NCBI GenBank assembly: GCA_021737645.1 | Contig: JAIPDO010000010.1 | Location: 19,551 to 83,550, forward strand | DNA: 64,000 bases | Direction: 5' to 3' | Origin: Desulfarculaceae bacterium | GTDB lineage: Bacteria > Desulfobacterota > Desulfarculia > Desulfarculales > Desulfarculaceae | In this document: piece by piece, positions 10,095 through 19,510 of the stretch | Layout: each line of letters starts with the position of its first letter | How positions within the stretch are numbered: the first letter of the stretch is position 1 | The notes under the pieces: model-generated | What the model saw: only the letters and a program-made list of their open reading frames with translations | The model's database searches: none | Told to the model about the DNA's origin: nothing | Translations under genes and position numbers: made by a program

Positions 10095-10535
10095 ATGTTT
10101 AAACGCATCTTGGTCGTAATGGAAAATGAGCAGGTCAGTTCCCAGGCGGTCTACTACGCCCGCGAGCTGGCCCAGCGAATGGATGCCGAGGTCTCTTTCC
10201 TGATGCTGGTGGAGATGTCCGCCCTGGATCGCACCTGGCTGGGCAGCAGCCGTAGCGCCATCTCCGAGTTGGACGACCGGGTGGGGCGGCAGATAGGCGA
10301 GCAGAGCGAGCAGTTTCTGCGCGCGGGGATCGCCACCAGCGCGGCGCTCAGGGTGGGCGACCCCAAGCAGGAGTTGTTCAAGTTCCTGGCCGAGCGGCCC
10401 CCCTTTCAGGTCTTGATCTGGGGAAGCCACGAAGAACTGCCCGGCGGCGCATCGCGGGGCCATTGGATGAACACGGCGGCGGCCTCGCTGGAATGCCCCC
10501 TTTGGACCGTCAGCAGCCGGCGGTCCACCGCTTGA
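10095..10535 (+). CDS. Universal stress protein (UspA) family
   Basis: MFKRILVVMENEQVSSQAVYYARELAQRMDAEVSFLMLVE; preceded by SD ggggaggaaag. Confidence 0.85.
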   Translation: MFKRILVVMENEQVSSQAVYYARELAQRMDAEVSFLMLVEMSALDRTWLGSSRSAISELDDRVGRQIGEQSEQFLRAGIATSAALRVGDPKQELFKFLAERPPFQVLIWGSHEELPGGASRGHWMNTAAASLECPLWTVSSRRSTA

Positions 10536-10594
10536 GGGCCGCCTGGCCTCATGGATTGGTAACCACTTTTTCTAACGGCGCAAGGTGACTTTTA

Positions 10595-12403
10595 ATGCCT
10601 ACACTTACTGCTGAAATGATTCTGGTCATGATGATGATCGGGGTCGCGGTGTTTCTATTCATCGTAGAATGGGTGCGGGTGGATGTGGTGGCCATCTTGA
10701 TGATGGTGACCCTGCCCCTGTTGCATCTGGTAACCCCGTCCGAGGCCTTCTCCGGCCTTTCCAGCAACGCGGTGGTGTCGATCATCGCGGTTATCATCAT
10801 AGGGGCGGGCCTGGACAAGACCGGCGTGGTCAACCGGCTGGTGGGCCCCATCCTGAAGGTGGCGGGCAACAGCCAGTCACGCATCGTAATCTTTATCTCA
10901 CTTACCGTGGCCTTCATCTCCAGCTTCATGCAAAACATCGGGGCGGCCGCCCTGTTTTTGCCCGCGGTGCAGCGCATCAGCAAAAACCTCAAGATACCCA
11001 TCGGCAAGCTCTTGATGCCCATCGGCTTCTCGGCCATTTTGGGTGGCACGGTAACTCTGGTGGGCTCCAGCCCCCTGATCTTGCTCAACGACCTGATGAT
11101 ACCCTTCAAGCTCGAACCCTTTGGCCTGTTCGACGTCACCCCGGTGGGTCTGGCCCTGGTGGCCGCGGGCATCGCCTGCTTCGTTTTCTTCGGCCGCTTC
11201 ATCCTGCCCGGCGGCAAGGCCGAAGAAAGCAGCCCCGCCGCGGAGGATCGCCAGGAGGAAAACCAGATCATAGACGAGTTGGGGCGCCCTTGGGAGCTAA
11301 CCACCCCCGAGGACTTCACCCATTACCGCGAACCGGTCACCGTGGACGCCCTGCGTAAGCGCTACCTGGTCAACGTGGTGGGCCTGGTGGAGCCGCCGGA
11401 CTTCAAGGTGCTGGGCCCGGCCCCGGACCAGGAGATCCGCTCCGGGGTGGATATGGTGGTCTACGGCCAGGAAAAGGACGTGCGCCGCATGGCCCAGGAA
11501 GAGGGCATGGAACTCAAGGAGGACTTGGCGCTGTTCAAGGGCGAGTTGGCCGACCACGCCAGCGGCACGGTGGAGGCGGTGGTGGCGCCGCGTTCCAGCC
11601 TGGCGGGCAAGACCCTGAACCAAGTGGACCTGACCGAGCGCTTCCAGGTGACGCCTTTGGCGGTGTACCGTCAGGGAGTGGTCTACCGGGCCGAGTTGGG
11701 CGATCTTCCCCTCAGGGTGGGCGACGCCGTCCTGCTGCACGGCACCTGGAAGCGCCTGGAGTTGTTGCACGCCGAGGGCAGCCTGCTGTTCACCACACCC
11801 CTGGACTCTGATCAGCTTCGGCCCGAAAAGGCCATGTTCGCCGGCATCTGGCTGGCCGTGGCCCTTATCATGGTCATCGTGTTCAAGATACAGCTTTCGG
11901 TGTGCCTGATGACCGGCGCCCTGGGCATGATAATCACCCGGGTGCTGTCCATCGACGAGGCCTACCAGGCGGTGGACTGGCGCACCGTGTTTTTACTGGG
12001 CGGGCTGATTCCCCTGGGCATCGCCACCGAGAAAACCGGCACCGCCGCCTGGATCGCCCACACGGTGCTGAACGCCATCGGCACCGTGGAACCCATCGTG
12101 CTGCTGGCGGTCATCGGCGTGCTGGCCACGGTGTTTACCCTGGTTATCTCCAACGTGGGGGCTACGGTTCTGTTGGTGCCCCTGGTGGTGAACATGGCCC
12201 TGGCCGCCCACACCGACCCGCGCATGGCCGCCCTGGTGGTGGGCCTGGCCACCAGTAACTCCTTCATCCTGCCCACCCATCAGGTGAACGCGCTTTACAT
12301 GGGGCCGGGCCGCTACCGAAGCGTGGATTTCATGAAAGCAGGCACCGTAGTGAGCATCGTCTTCCTGGTGGTAATGATAGCGATGCTCTACCTGTTCTAC
12401 TAA
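10595..12403 (+). CDS. SLC13/DASS-type anion symporter with central TrkA-C domains
   Basis: About 12 TM segments; motifs SSFMQNIGAAALFLPAV and SNVGATVLLVPLVVNMA; soluble TrkA_C-like region between the halves. Confidence 0.88.
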   Translation: MPTLTAEMILVMMMIGVAVFLFIVEWVRVDVVAILMMVTLPLLHLVTPSEAFSGLSSNAVVSIIAVIIIGAGLDKTGVVNRLVGPILKVAGNSQSRIVIFISLTVAFISSFMQNIGAAALFLPAVQRISKNLKIPIGKLLMPIGFSAILGGTVTLVGSSPLILLNDLMIPFKLEPFGLFDVTPVGLALVAAGIACFVFFGRFILPGGKAEESSPAAEDRQEENQIIDELGRPWELTTPEDFTHYREPVTVDALRKRYLVNVVGLVEPPDFKVLGPAPDQEIRSGVDMVVYGQEKDVRRMAQEEGMELKEDLALFKGELADHASGTVEAVVAPRSSLAGKTLNQVDLTERFQVTPLAVYRQGVVYRAELGDLPLRVGDAVLLHGTWKRLELLHAEGSLLFTTPLDSDQLRPEKAMFAGIWLAVALIMVIVFKIQLSVCLMTGALGMIITRVLSIDEAYQAVDWRTVFLLGGLIPLGIATEKTGTAAWIAHTVLNAIGTVEPIVLLAVIGVLATVFTLVISNVGATVLLVPLVVNMALAAHTDPRMAALVVGLATSNSFILPTHQVNALYMGPGRYRSVDFMKAGTVVSIVFLVVMIAMLYLFY

Positions 12404-12412
12404 AAGGAGGTC

Positions 12413-13234
12413 TTGACCTTGGCCATCATAACTATATCCCGCGGCTCCTACAGCAAGGGGCGTGAAGTGGCCGAAAAGGTGGCCCAGCGCATGGGCTATC
12501 AGGTCTTAAGCCGTGACGTGCTTCTGGAGGCCTCGGAGCAATTTCATATCCCGGAGGTCAAGCTGGTGCGCGCCATCCACGACGCGCCTTCGGTGTTGGA
12601 GCGCTTCACCCACGGCAAGTATTGCTACCTCACCTTTATCCGCGCCGCCCTTGCCGAGCGGGCGGTCCAGGACAACCTGGTCTACCACGGCCTGGCCGGG
12701 CACCTGTTGCTCAAGGGAGTGCCCCACGTGCTCAAGGTGCGCATCATCGCGGACCTGGAGGCCCGGGTGGCGGCGGAGATGAAACGCGAAAACCTCAGCC
12801 AGGGGCAGGCCCGCGCTCTGCTGCTGAAAGACGACGCCGAACGCCGCAAGTGGACCCAGAGCCTCTACGGTGTGGACCCCTGGGACGCCTCGCTCTATGA
12901 CCTGGTGATTCACGTCGACCAGCTCACCGTGGACGATGCGGTGGATTTCATCGTGCAGGCCGCCGGGAAGGAGTGCTTCAAAAGCACCCCCGAGGCCCAG
13001 CAAAAGATTCAGGACATGGCCCTGGCCTGCCGGGTGAAGGCGGCCTTGGCCGAAGACGACTGCGTGGACTTGGCGGTGACCAGCGAGTTCGGCAACGTGC
13101 TGGTCTACACCAAGCAGGACGACCGCCGGGCCCACCGCTTGGAAGAAAAGCTCAAGCCGCTGGCCAAGCGGCTGCCGGAGATCAATCACCTGGAGGTGCA
13201 CACCGGCCAGCCCTTCCCGCCGGAGGCTTGCTGA
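12413..13234 (+). CDS. Cytidylate-kinase-like protein with C-terminal BON-like domain (paralog 1)
   Basis: TTG start with SD aaaggagg; ITISRGSYSKGREVAEKVAQRMGY; C-terminal DLAVTSEFGNVLVY...INHLEVH. Confidence 0.8.
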   Translation: MTLAIITISRGSYSKGREVAEKVAQRMGYQVLSRDVLLEASEQFHIPEVKLVRAIHDAPSVLERFTHGKYCYLTFIRAALAERAVQDNLVYHGLAGHLLLKGVPHVLKVRIIADLEARVAAEMKRENLSQGQARALLLKDDAERRKWTQSLYGVDPWDASLYDLVIHVDQLTVDDAVDFIVQAAGKECFKSTPEAQQKIQDMALACRVKAALAEDDCVDLAVTSEFGNVLVYTKQDDRRAHRLEEKLKPLAKRLPEINHLEVHTGQPFPPEAC

Positions 13235-13271
13235 ATAGCGGCCCCCCGCGGCCGCCAGAGAGGTATATGCT

Positions 13272-14093
13272 ATGCCGTTGATAATCGTTTCAAGCGACAA
13301 CTTTAAGCAGGGAGACGAGATCGGCCAAAAGGTGGCCGGTGTGCTGGGCTACCGCTATGTGGGCCGCGAACTGCTCACCTGGGTGGCCTCGGAGAATCAG
13401 GTGAGCGAGGAGGACTTGGCCCGGGCCCTGGATGACCCGCCCGGCCTTCTGGCCCGTCGCGCCCGCCGCCAGCGGATGCTCGGCTACATCGAAGCGGCCT
13501 GCCTGAACGTGCTGCTGGATGACAACGTGGTGTGCCATGGCCTGGCGGCTCATCTGTACGTTCGCGCGGTGTCCCACGCCCTGAAGGTGCGCATCATCAA
13601 CGAGCCCGAGCAGCGGGCCGAGGAATTGTCCCAAGCCGAGGGCATATCCCTGGACAAGGCCCGCAAGCAGGTCCTGCGCCAAACCAAGGACGAGCGCCGT
13701 TGGTCCGAGGAGGCCTACAGCTTGGACCAGACCGACGCTTCGCTCTATGACCTGGTAATTAGCCTGGGCACCCTGGAGTTGGACAAGGCGGTGGAGATCA
13801 TCAGCGATACGGTGAGCTACCGCAAGTTCCAGCCCATGACCTATTCCCGCAAGCTGATGCAGGACAAGGCCCTGGCCGCGGGCGTGCGCCTAAAGCTCAT
13901 GGAGCAATTCCCGGACATCCGGGTGGAGGCCAACGACGGCACGGTGGTGGCCTATATCCAAAGCTTGAAAAAGGACCAGCGCAAGAAGCAGGAGATGGTG
14001 AGGCAGATCGCCGGCGAGCTGCCGGGAGTGCGCCATGTGGAGGTGCACATAATCCGGGACCTCGTCGGCCAGGCAGCCCAGAGCTCGCGCTGA
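13272..14093 (+). CDS. Cytidylate-kinase-like protein with C-terminal BON-like domain (paralog 2)
   Basis: Collinear with the preceding protein (IIVSSDNFKQGDEIGQKVAGVLGYRYVGRELL...DASLYDLVI...GVRHVEVHI). Confidence 0.78.
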   Translation: MPLIIVSSDNFKQGDEIGQKVAGVLGYRYVGRELLTWVASENQVSEEDLARALDDPPGLLARRARRQRMLGYIEAACLNVLLDDNVVCHGLAAHLYVRAVSHALKVRIINEPEQRAEELSQAEGISLDKARKQVLRQTKDERRWSEEAYSLDQTDASLYDLVISLGTLELDKAVEIISDTVSYRKFQPMTYSRKLMQDKALAAGVRLKLMEQFPDIRVEANDGTVVAYIQSLKKDQRKKQEMVRQIAGELPGVRHVEVHIIRDLVGQAAQSSR

Positions 14094-14153
14094 ACGCGGG
14101 CAGGTCCTTGACCGGCGAGCCCCTTGTGGGGCAACGTCATAGGAGGTGGATTG

Positions 14154-14573
14154 ATGTCAGATAATTTGCAGGTGCTACTGCTGGACGACGAGCCCATTGT
14201 GGGGCGGCGTCTCAAGCCCGCCCTGGCCAAGATAGGCTGCGATGTAGACGTTTTCGAGGATCCAGAGCAGGCCTTGGCCAAGATGGCTCAAAAAGAGTAC
14301 GACGTGGTGGTCACCGATATACGTATGGATCAGATAGACGGCATGCAGGTGTTGGAGTTCGTGCGCGATCGCTGGCCCCGCAGCAAGGTGATCATGATAA
14401 CCGGCTACGCCATGATGTCCCTGGCCCGCGAGGCCATGGAAAAGGGCGCTTTCGACTTCATAGCCAAACCTTTCAAGCCTGACGACCTGCGCCGGGTGAT
14501 AGCCAAGGCGGCCCACGCCCTGGGCTCGGACATTGATTTCGAAGCGGTGGAGATGGAAAAGGTCAATGGTTGA
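14154..14573 (+). CDS. Single-domain response regulator (CheY-like)
   Basis: MSDNLQVLLLDDEPIVGRRLKPAL...VVTDIRMDQIDGMQVLE...KPFKPDDL; SD aggaggtggattg. Confidence 0.9.
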   Translation: MSDNLQVLLLDDEPIVGRRLKPALAKIGCDVDVFEDPEQALAKMAQKEYDVVVTDIRMDQIDGMQVLEFVRDRWPRSKVIMITGYAMMSLAREAMEKGAFDFIAKPFKPDDLRRVIAKAAHALGSDIDFEAVEMEKVNG

Positions 14574-16152
14574 AGGATCGATCCAGGGCAATGGCCAGCC
14601 CCCGCCGGAGGCCGGCCCCCAGGCGGAGGAAGAGATCGAGGTGCAGGGGCGCCTGGGGCTGGCCCGTGGCGCTGAACAGGCGCGCCGGGCCTTGCTCAAC
14701 CGTCCCCGCTTCAGCCTGCGCTTGCAGATATTTCTGGGCAACGCCCTGGCTTTTTTGATCGCCATCGCCATTGCCATTGCCTTGGTGGCCAGCTTCCACC
14801 GCATGGAAAGCAAGATCCGCTTCCTGGAGATCGTCAACGACTACGTGATGGAGGTGGAGCAGGCGCGCCGTTTTGAGAAGAACTTCTTCCTCTACGGCAC
14901 CAACCTGAGCGATGCCCAGGACAACGTTTTCAAGGCCGAAAACATCCTCAGCCGCAATGCCGAGGAACTGGCAGCCATCATGGGGGCCGGCTGGCGCGAG
15001 GAGATGCTGCCCAACCTGCACCGCTATGAGCAGTTGCTGGAAAAGCTGGGCCAGCAGCCGCAGTCCGACCAGGCTTTGAGTAAACAGGAGCGCCGCCGGG
15101 TGCAGAGTCAGGTGCGCGGCCAGGGCCAGCAGATGGTTTCCGCGGCCTTGGGCCTGCTTAGCAAGGAGAAGACGGCCCTGGCCGAGGTGCTGACCCGTTC
15201 ACGCCTGCTGCTTTTCTATTCGGTGGGCTTGCTGCTGTTGTGCATGGCCTTGAACGCCTACCTGCTGGGCAGCCGCATGCTCAGCTCCATCAACCGCTTC
15301 GGCCAGTACGCCCACCGCATCGCCTCGGGCGACTTCACCCCGCTCACCCCCAGCAAACGCTACCGCGACGAGTTCACCGAACTGGCCCTGGCCATCAACA
15401 GCATGATCGAGGAACTGGAAGACCGCGAGGCGGTGCTGGTTCAGTCGCATAAAATGCGGGCGGTTGGCACCCTGACCGCCGGGGTGGCCCATGAGCTGAA
15501 CAACCCCATGAACAACATCACCCTCACCGCCCACATGCTCCAGGAAGACTACGCGGACCTGGACGACCAGGAGCGGCTGGAGATGATCGGCGACGTGGTG
15601 GGCGAGGCCTCGCGAGCCAAGAAGATCATCAGCAACCTGCTGGACTTCGCCCGGGAGAGCGGCAGCCAGCTGGAGCCCCTGGATCTGCCGGAGTTGCTCC
15701 GCGAAACCATCGCCCTGGCCAGCAACCAGATCAAGCTCTCGGGCATCAAGATAGACTTTCAGGCCTCGGGCAACCTTCCCCGGGTGCATGGCGACAGCCA
15801 GCAATTGCGCCAGGTGTTTTTGAACCTGATCCTCAACGCCATCGACGCCTCCTCCAAGGGAGGCCAAATCCAGGTCCTGGTGCTTCCCGCCGACGAGCCC
15901 AACTACCTGGCTGTGAAGGTCATAGACTCGGGCAGCGGAATCCCGGCCCACATCCTGCCCTCCATCTTCGATCCCTTCTTCACCACCAAGGGCAAGGGCA
16001 AGGGCACCGGCTTGGGGCTAAGCGTGTCTCAGGGCATCGTGGCCAAGCACGGCGGTCGCATCAGGGTAAGCAGCCAGGAAAAACAGGGCGCCACCTTCAC
16101 CGTGGTGCTTCCCGTGACCACCATCCCCGCCGAATTGGGCGCCAAGAAATAG
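14566..16152 (+). CDS. Membrane sensor histidine kinase (HAMP, HisKA, HATPase)
   Basis: H-box GTLTAGVAHELNNPMNNI, N/G boxes NLILNAIDASSKGG / DSGSGIP / GKGTGLGLSVSQGIV. Confidence 0.93.
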   Translation: MVEGSIQGNGQPPPEAGPQAEEEIEVQGRLGLARGAEQARRALLNRPRFSLRLQIFLGNALAFLIAIAIAIALVASFHRMESKIRFLEIVNDYVMEVEQARRFEKNFFLYGTNLSDAQDNVFKAENILSRNAEELAAIMGAGWREEMLPNLHRYEQLLEKLGQQPQSDQALSKQERRRVQSQVRGQGQQMVSAALGLLSKEKTALAEVLTRSRLLLFYSVGLLLLCMALNAYLLGSRMLSSINRFGQYAHRIASGDFTPLTPSKRYRDEFTELALAINSMIEELEDREAVLVQSHKMRAVGTLTAGVAHELNNPMNNITLTAHMLQEDYADLDDQERLEMIGDVVGEASRAKKIISNLLDFARESGSQLEPLDLPELLRETIALASNQIKLSGIKIDFQASGNLPRVHGDSQQLRQVFLNLILNAIDASSKGGQIQVLVLPADEPNYLAVKVIDSGSGIPAHILPSIFDPFFTTKGKGKGTGLGLSVSQGIVAKHGGRIRVSSQEKQGATFTVVLPVTTIPAELGAKK

Positions 16153-16420
16153 GCTGGACCGCCCTCATTGAATCCCGTCAACCATCGGCAACGGGGGGCA
16201 CATCAAGCGCTGGTAAACAAAAGGGCCCTGGGGGATTGCCCCACGGAGCCTTCGTAAAACAGCCTGGCGCAAGCCGCCAAGGCAGGTGAAGTTACAGCCG
16301 TGGGACCTCTAGCCAATATTAACCTCTATATCCCCAGCACCTGATTTGGTACATATTATAGGTAGTGCGGATGCGCCAAGCATCCACAGCGCCTAACCCT
16401 GAAGCAGGATGACATCAGCG

Positions 16421-16594
16421 ATGACCGATTATAATGACGCCAAATACGAGTGCCCCTGCGGCTACGTCTACGACCCGGCAGAGGGAGATTATGAGCATGG
16501 GGTGATGCCCGGCACAGCCTTCGGCGATCTGCCGGCGGACTGGCTCTGTCCCCTGTGCGGCTCGGAGAAGCAATACTTCGAGCTCGTGGACTAG
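16421..16594 (+). CDS. Rubredoxin with shortened first Cys motif (CxC)
   Basis: [57 protein letters not shown]. Confidence 0.9.
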   Translation: MTDYNDAKYECPCGYVYDPAEGDYEHGVMPGTAFGDLPADWLCPLCGSEKQYFELVD

Positions 16595-16768
16595 CCGGCC
16601 CCCCCGGCCGTGGCCTTGACCGCCACCGTAATAAAAAGCCAATTTTTGTTGGGCGGTGCCCCGCATTAAAAGTAATATTGCCTCTCATTCCTGTGGGGGT
16701 GGCGGTGTGCTCCGTGCAACCATGCGCGGACCAAGCCGATATGCAACAACTCAGGCGGGGGAAAGCCG

Positions 16769-17932
16769 ATGTACGACGCGTTGGTAGTCGGGGCGGGCCT
16801 CTCCGGGCTGGTGATGGTTGAAAGGCTATGCACCCAGCTCGGCTGGCGATGCTTGCTCGTAGACCGCAGGGAGCACCTGGGGGGGAACTGTTATGACGCG
16901 CCTGATCAAAACGGTGTCTTGACCCACATCTACGGCCCCCACTATTTCCGCACCGACTCCCCTGAATTGGTTCACTATCTAAGCAGGTTCACCGCTTGGC
17001 ACAAGACCCGATACACCGTGAGGTCCTTCACTGAAGGCAAGTATTGGAGCTTTCCCGTAAACCTGCGAACCTTTGAGCAACTGTTGGGCAGGGAGTCCTG
17101 CCAGGATGAGTTTCGCCGCTGGCTCGATGAGCACAGGGTGCCCATTGCCGACCCGAAAAACTCCGAGGAAATGATGCTGGCCTCTGTAGGGGAGGAACTC
17201 TACGAGAAGTTTTTCAAGGGCTACACCAAAAAACAGTGGTGCAAGGAACCGCGGGACCTGCATCCGTCAGTATGCGGCCGCATACCTATTCGCACCACGC
17301 GGGATGACAGCTATGTTGACGAAAGCTTTCAGGCCTTGCCCGCGGACGGCTATACGGCCATGTTCCAGCGCATGGTTGATACTTGCGGAGACAATCTGGA
17401 AATAAGGCTCGGGGTGGACTTTAGGGAGGTCAAGGACACCACCGCCTTTGGCCACCTGATCTACACCGGTCCCATAGATGAATACTTCCATGCCTGTCAC
17501 GGGCGGTTGGAGTATCGCTCCTTGCGTTTCGAGGTGGAGTCTTTCAGCTCCCGCAGCCTTGCGCAACAGGGAAAGAGTGGCGTTTGGCAGCCGTACCTAC
17601 AAGTCAACTACCCAAACTCGGGGCAATACACCCGTGCGGTGGAGATAAAGCACGCCACCAATCAAGAAACGCCGCACACCAACGTGGTTCGGGAGTACCC
17701 ACAGGAGTACACCCAGGACAACGATCCCTACTATCCCGTTCCCACGGATCGCAACCTGATGCTCTATAAAAAGTATGCCGCGATGGCGGAAATACAAAAG
17801 GGCGTCACTTTTCTGGGGCGCTTGGCAACTTATGCCTACCTCAACATGGACCAGGCCGTGGCCCAAGCGCTGCGAACCTTTGATGCCAAATTCGCCTCGT
17901 GCACGAAGAGGCGCCATCCAGGCCTTGCTTAA
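16769..17932 (+). CDS. glf: UDP-galactopyranose mutase
   Basis: MYDALVVGAGLSGLVMVERL FAD-binding motif; HIYGPHYFRTDSPELVHYLSRF; YTKKQW; VNYPN. Confidence 0.92.
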   Translation: MYDALVVGAGLSGLVMVERLCTQLGWRCLLVDRREHLGGNCYDAPDQNGVLTHIYGPHYFRTDSPELVHYLSRFTAWHKTRYTVRSFTEGKYWSFPVNLRTFEQLLGRESCQDEFRRWLDEHRVPIADPKNSEEMMLASVGEELYEKFFKGYTKKQWCKEPRDLHPSVCGRIPIRTTRDDSYVDESFQALPADGYTAMFQRMVDTCGDNLEIRLGVDFREVKDTTAFGHLIYTGPIDEYFHACHGRLEYRSLRFEVESFSSRSLAQQGKSGVWQPYLQVNYPNSGQYTRAVEIKHATNQETPHTNVVREYPQEYTQDNDPYYPVPTDRNLMLYKKYAAMAEIQKGVTFLGRLATYAYLNMDQAVAQALRTFDAKFASCTKRRHPGLA

Positions 17933-17962
17933 CCTTTTGGCGCGTACTTGCGATATTGAAAA

Positions 17963-19147
17963 ATGCCTGCCATGGACAAACAGAAAAAGCCGCTGATTAT
18001 ATACTTCGCCCCGTGGACCTACTGGGAGAGGGAAAATCGTAGCCAGCCCCTGGCCCGAGCTCTTGCCGACCTAGGGCACCACGTGCTCTACGTGAATTAT
18101 CCCCTGGGGCCGCGATATCTCAGCCGGGTCAAGGGCCTGTTTGTCAGGCATCCCTTTCGCCGCGTTCAACCGCGTCTGCACATGACCTTCGGCGGCCCGG
18201 TCCTGCCCACCTACTCCTGGCGGGACATGATCTACATTCCACCGGAGGGGCCTTCAGGGAGGCAGCAGGCCTTTGTTGAATATCTGGTCAGAATCGTGGG
18301 CCAAGAGCCCTTCCGGGGGCGAGAATTAATCGTCCTGTCCAGCCGCATGATATCCCAGTTATTTGCGCGCCGGGTGCGGCCCTCCCTGTGCGCCATAGAC
18401 ATTGAAGACCCATGGTCCCACTTCGGGGAGGTCTGGAAAATGCCCCGGCGGGAACTGGTGCCGGCGCTCAGAAGTTTCTGCGGCGATGCTGACGTGGTTT
18501 TTGCCAATGGCCACAATATTGCCAAGGACGCGTGTGAGTCGTTTTTGGACACAGAGCCTCAAATTCTGCTCAATGGGGTGGACCCCGGCAAGTTCGCCCC
18601 CGACCCTTTGGTCCCTCGCCCCCCGGATTATCCCCCAGGGCCCAGCATTATGTACTCCGGCACGGTGCACGAGCGAATCGATTTCGACTTGCTGGAACCT
18701 GCTTTCAAGGCTTTTCCCAAAATCAATTTCATTTTCTTGGGGGGGGTGTTCTCCCATTTTGAGGCCCAAACCAAAAAGTTGGCGTCGCGCCATCCCAATG
18801 TTGTTTTTTTGGGCCATCGCGAGGTGGGGGAGCTTCCCGCCTATTTGCAGCAGGCGGATATGTTCATGATGCCCTCTTGCCTCGATGAGGCCTGGACCCG
18901 GGCCTTTCCCGCCAAACTCTTCGAGTATTTCATCTTCGGCAAGGAAACGATCTCCACTTTTGCCATTAAAGACATACCCGAGGAGTACCAGTTCGCGATA
19001 AGGGTGGCCCCGGACGCCGACAGCTTCATTAGCCATCTAAAAGAGGGCCTTGAAGGCTGCCCGCGCGGCGCGCAAATCGCGGCTTATGGCCGGCAACAGG
19101 ATTGGCGATTGCGGGCGGCTCAAGTGGCCCGGAGCCTGGGCCTTTAG
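17963..19147 (+). CDS. Family-1-like glycosyltransferase
   Basis: GT-B layout: ILLNGVDPGKFAPDP, ...IMYSGTVHERIDFDLL, FLGHREVGELPAYLQQADMFMMPSCLDE. Confidence 0.8.
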   Translation: MPAMDKQKKPLIIYFAPWTYWERENRSQPLARALADLGHHVLYVNYPLGPRYLSRVKGLFVRHPFRRVQPRLHMTFGGPVLPTYSWRDMIYIPPEGPSGRQQAFVEYLVRIVGQEPFRGRELIVLSSRMISQLFARRVRPSLCAIDIEDPWSHFGEVWKMPRRELVPALRSFCGDADVVFANGHNIAKDACESFLDTEPQILLNGVDPGKFAPDPLVPRPPDYPPGPSIMYSGTVHERIDFDLLEPAFKAFPKINFIFLGGVFSHFEAQTKKLASRHPNVVFLGHREVGELPAYLQQADMFMMPSCLDEAWTRAFPAKLFEYFIFGKETISTFAIKDIPEEYQFAIRVAPDADSFISHLKEGLEGCPRGAQIAAYGRQQDWRLRAAQVARSLGL

Positions 19148-19510
19148 GTTGAAGCCGACAAGGACGCGTACGACGCCGTCTTATTGAATCGATCAAAACA
19201 TTTCAGAGGCTGCTTCTAAACTCCCTCCCAGCTTTCACATAGCTGCCTTTTGCCCGTGCCTTGCGCTGCAAAATGCTATGATTTTAGTAGGAGCTCCAAC
19301 TTCAGAACAATTTTTGAATAGACGGTTGGGGCGTTGCGGAGCAACGGAACGCCTAACGCGTTTAAAAGGCCGCCGTTGCGGTCGAAGCCAAGCTAAATAT
19401 TTAGACTCGCCATCCTGAACTTTACTTCTTGAAATCCGAGTCTGCCCCTGCGTTGGCCATGATTGGCCCGCGGTAACCTGTCTGCGCACCAGCTATTAAA
19501 GGAGTCATCC

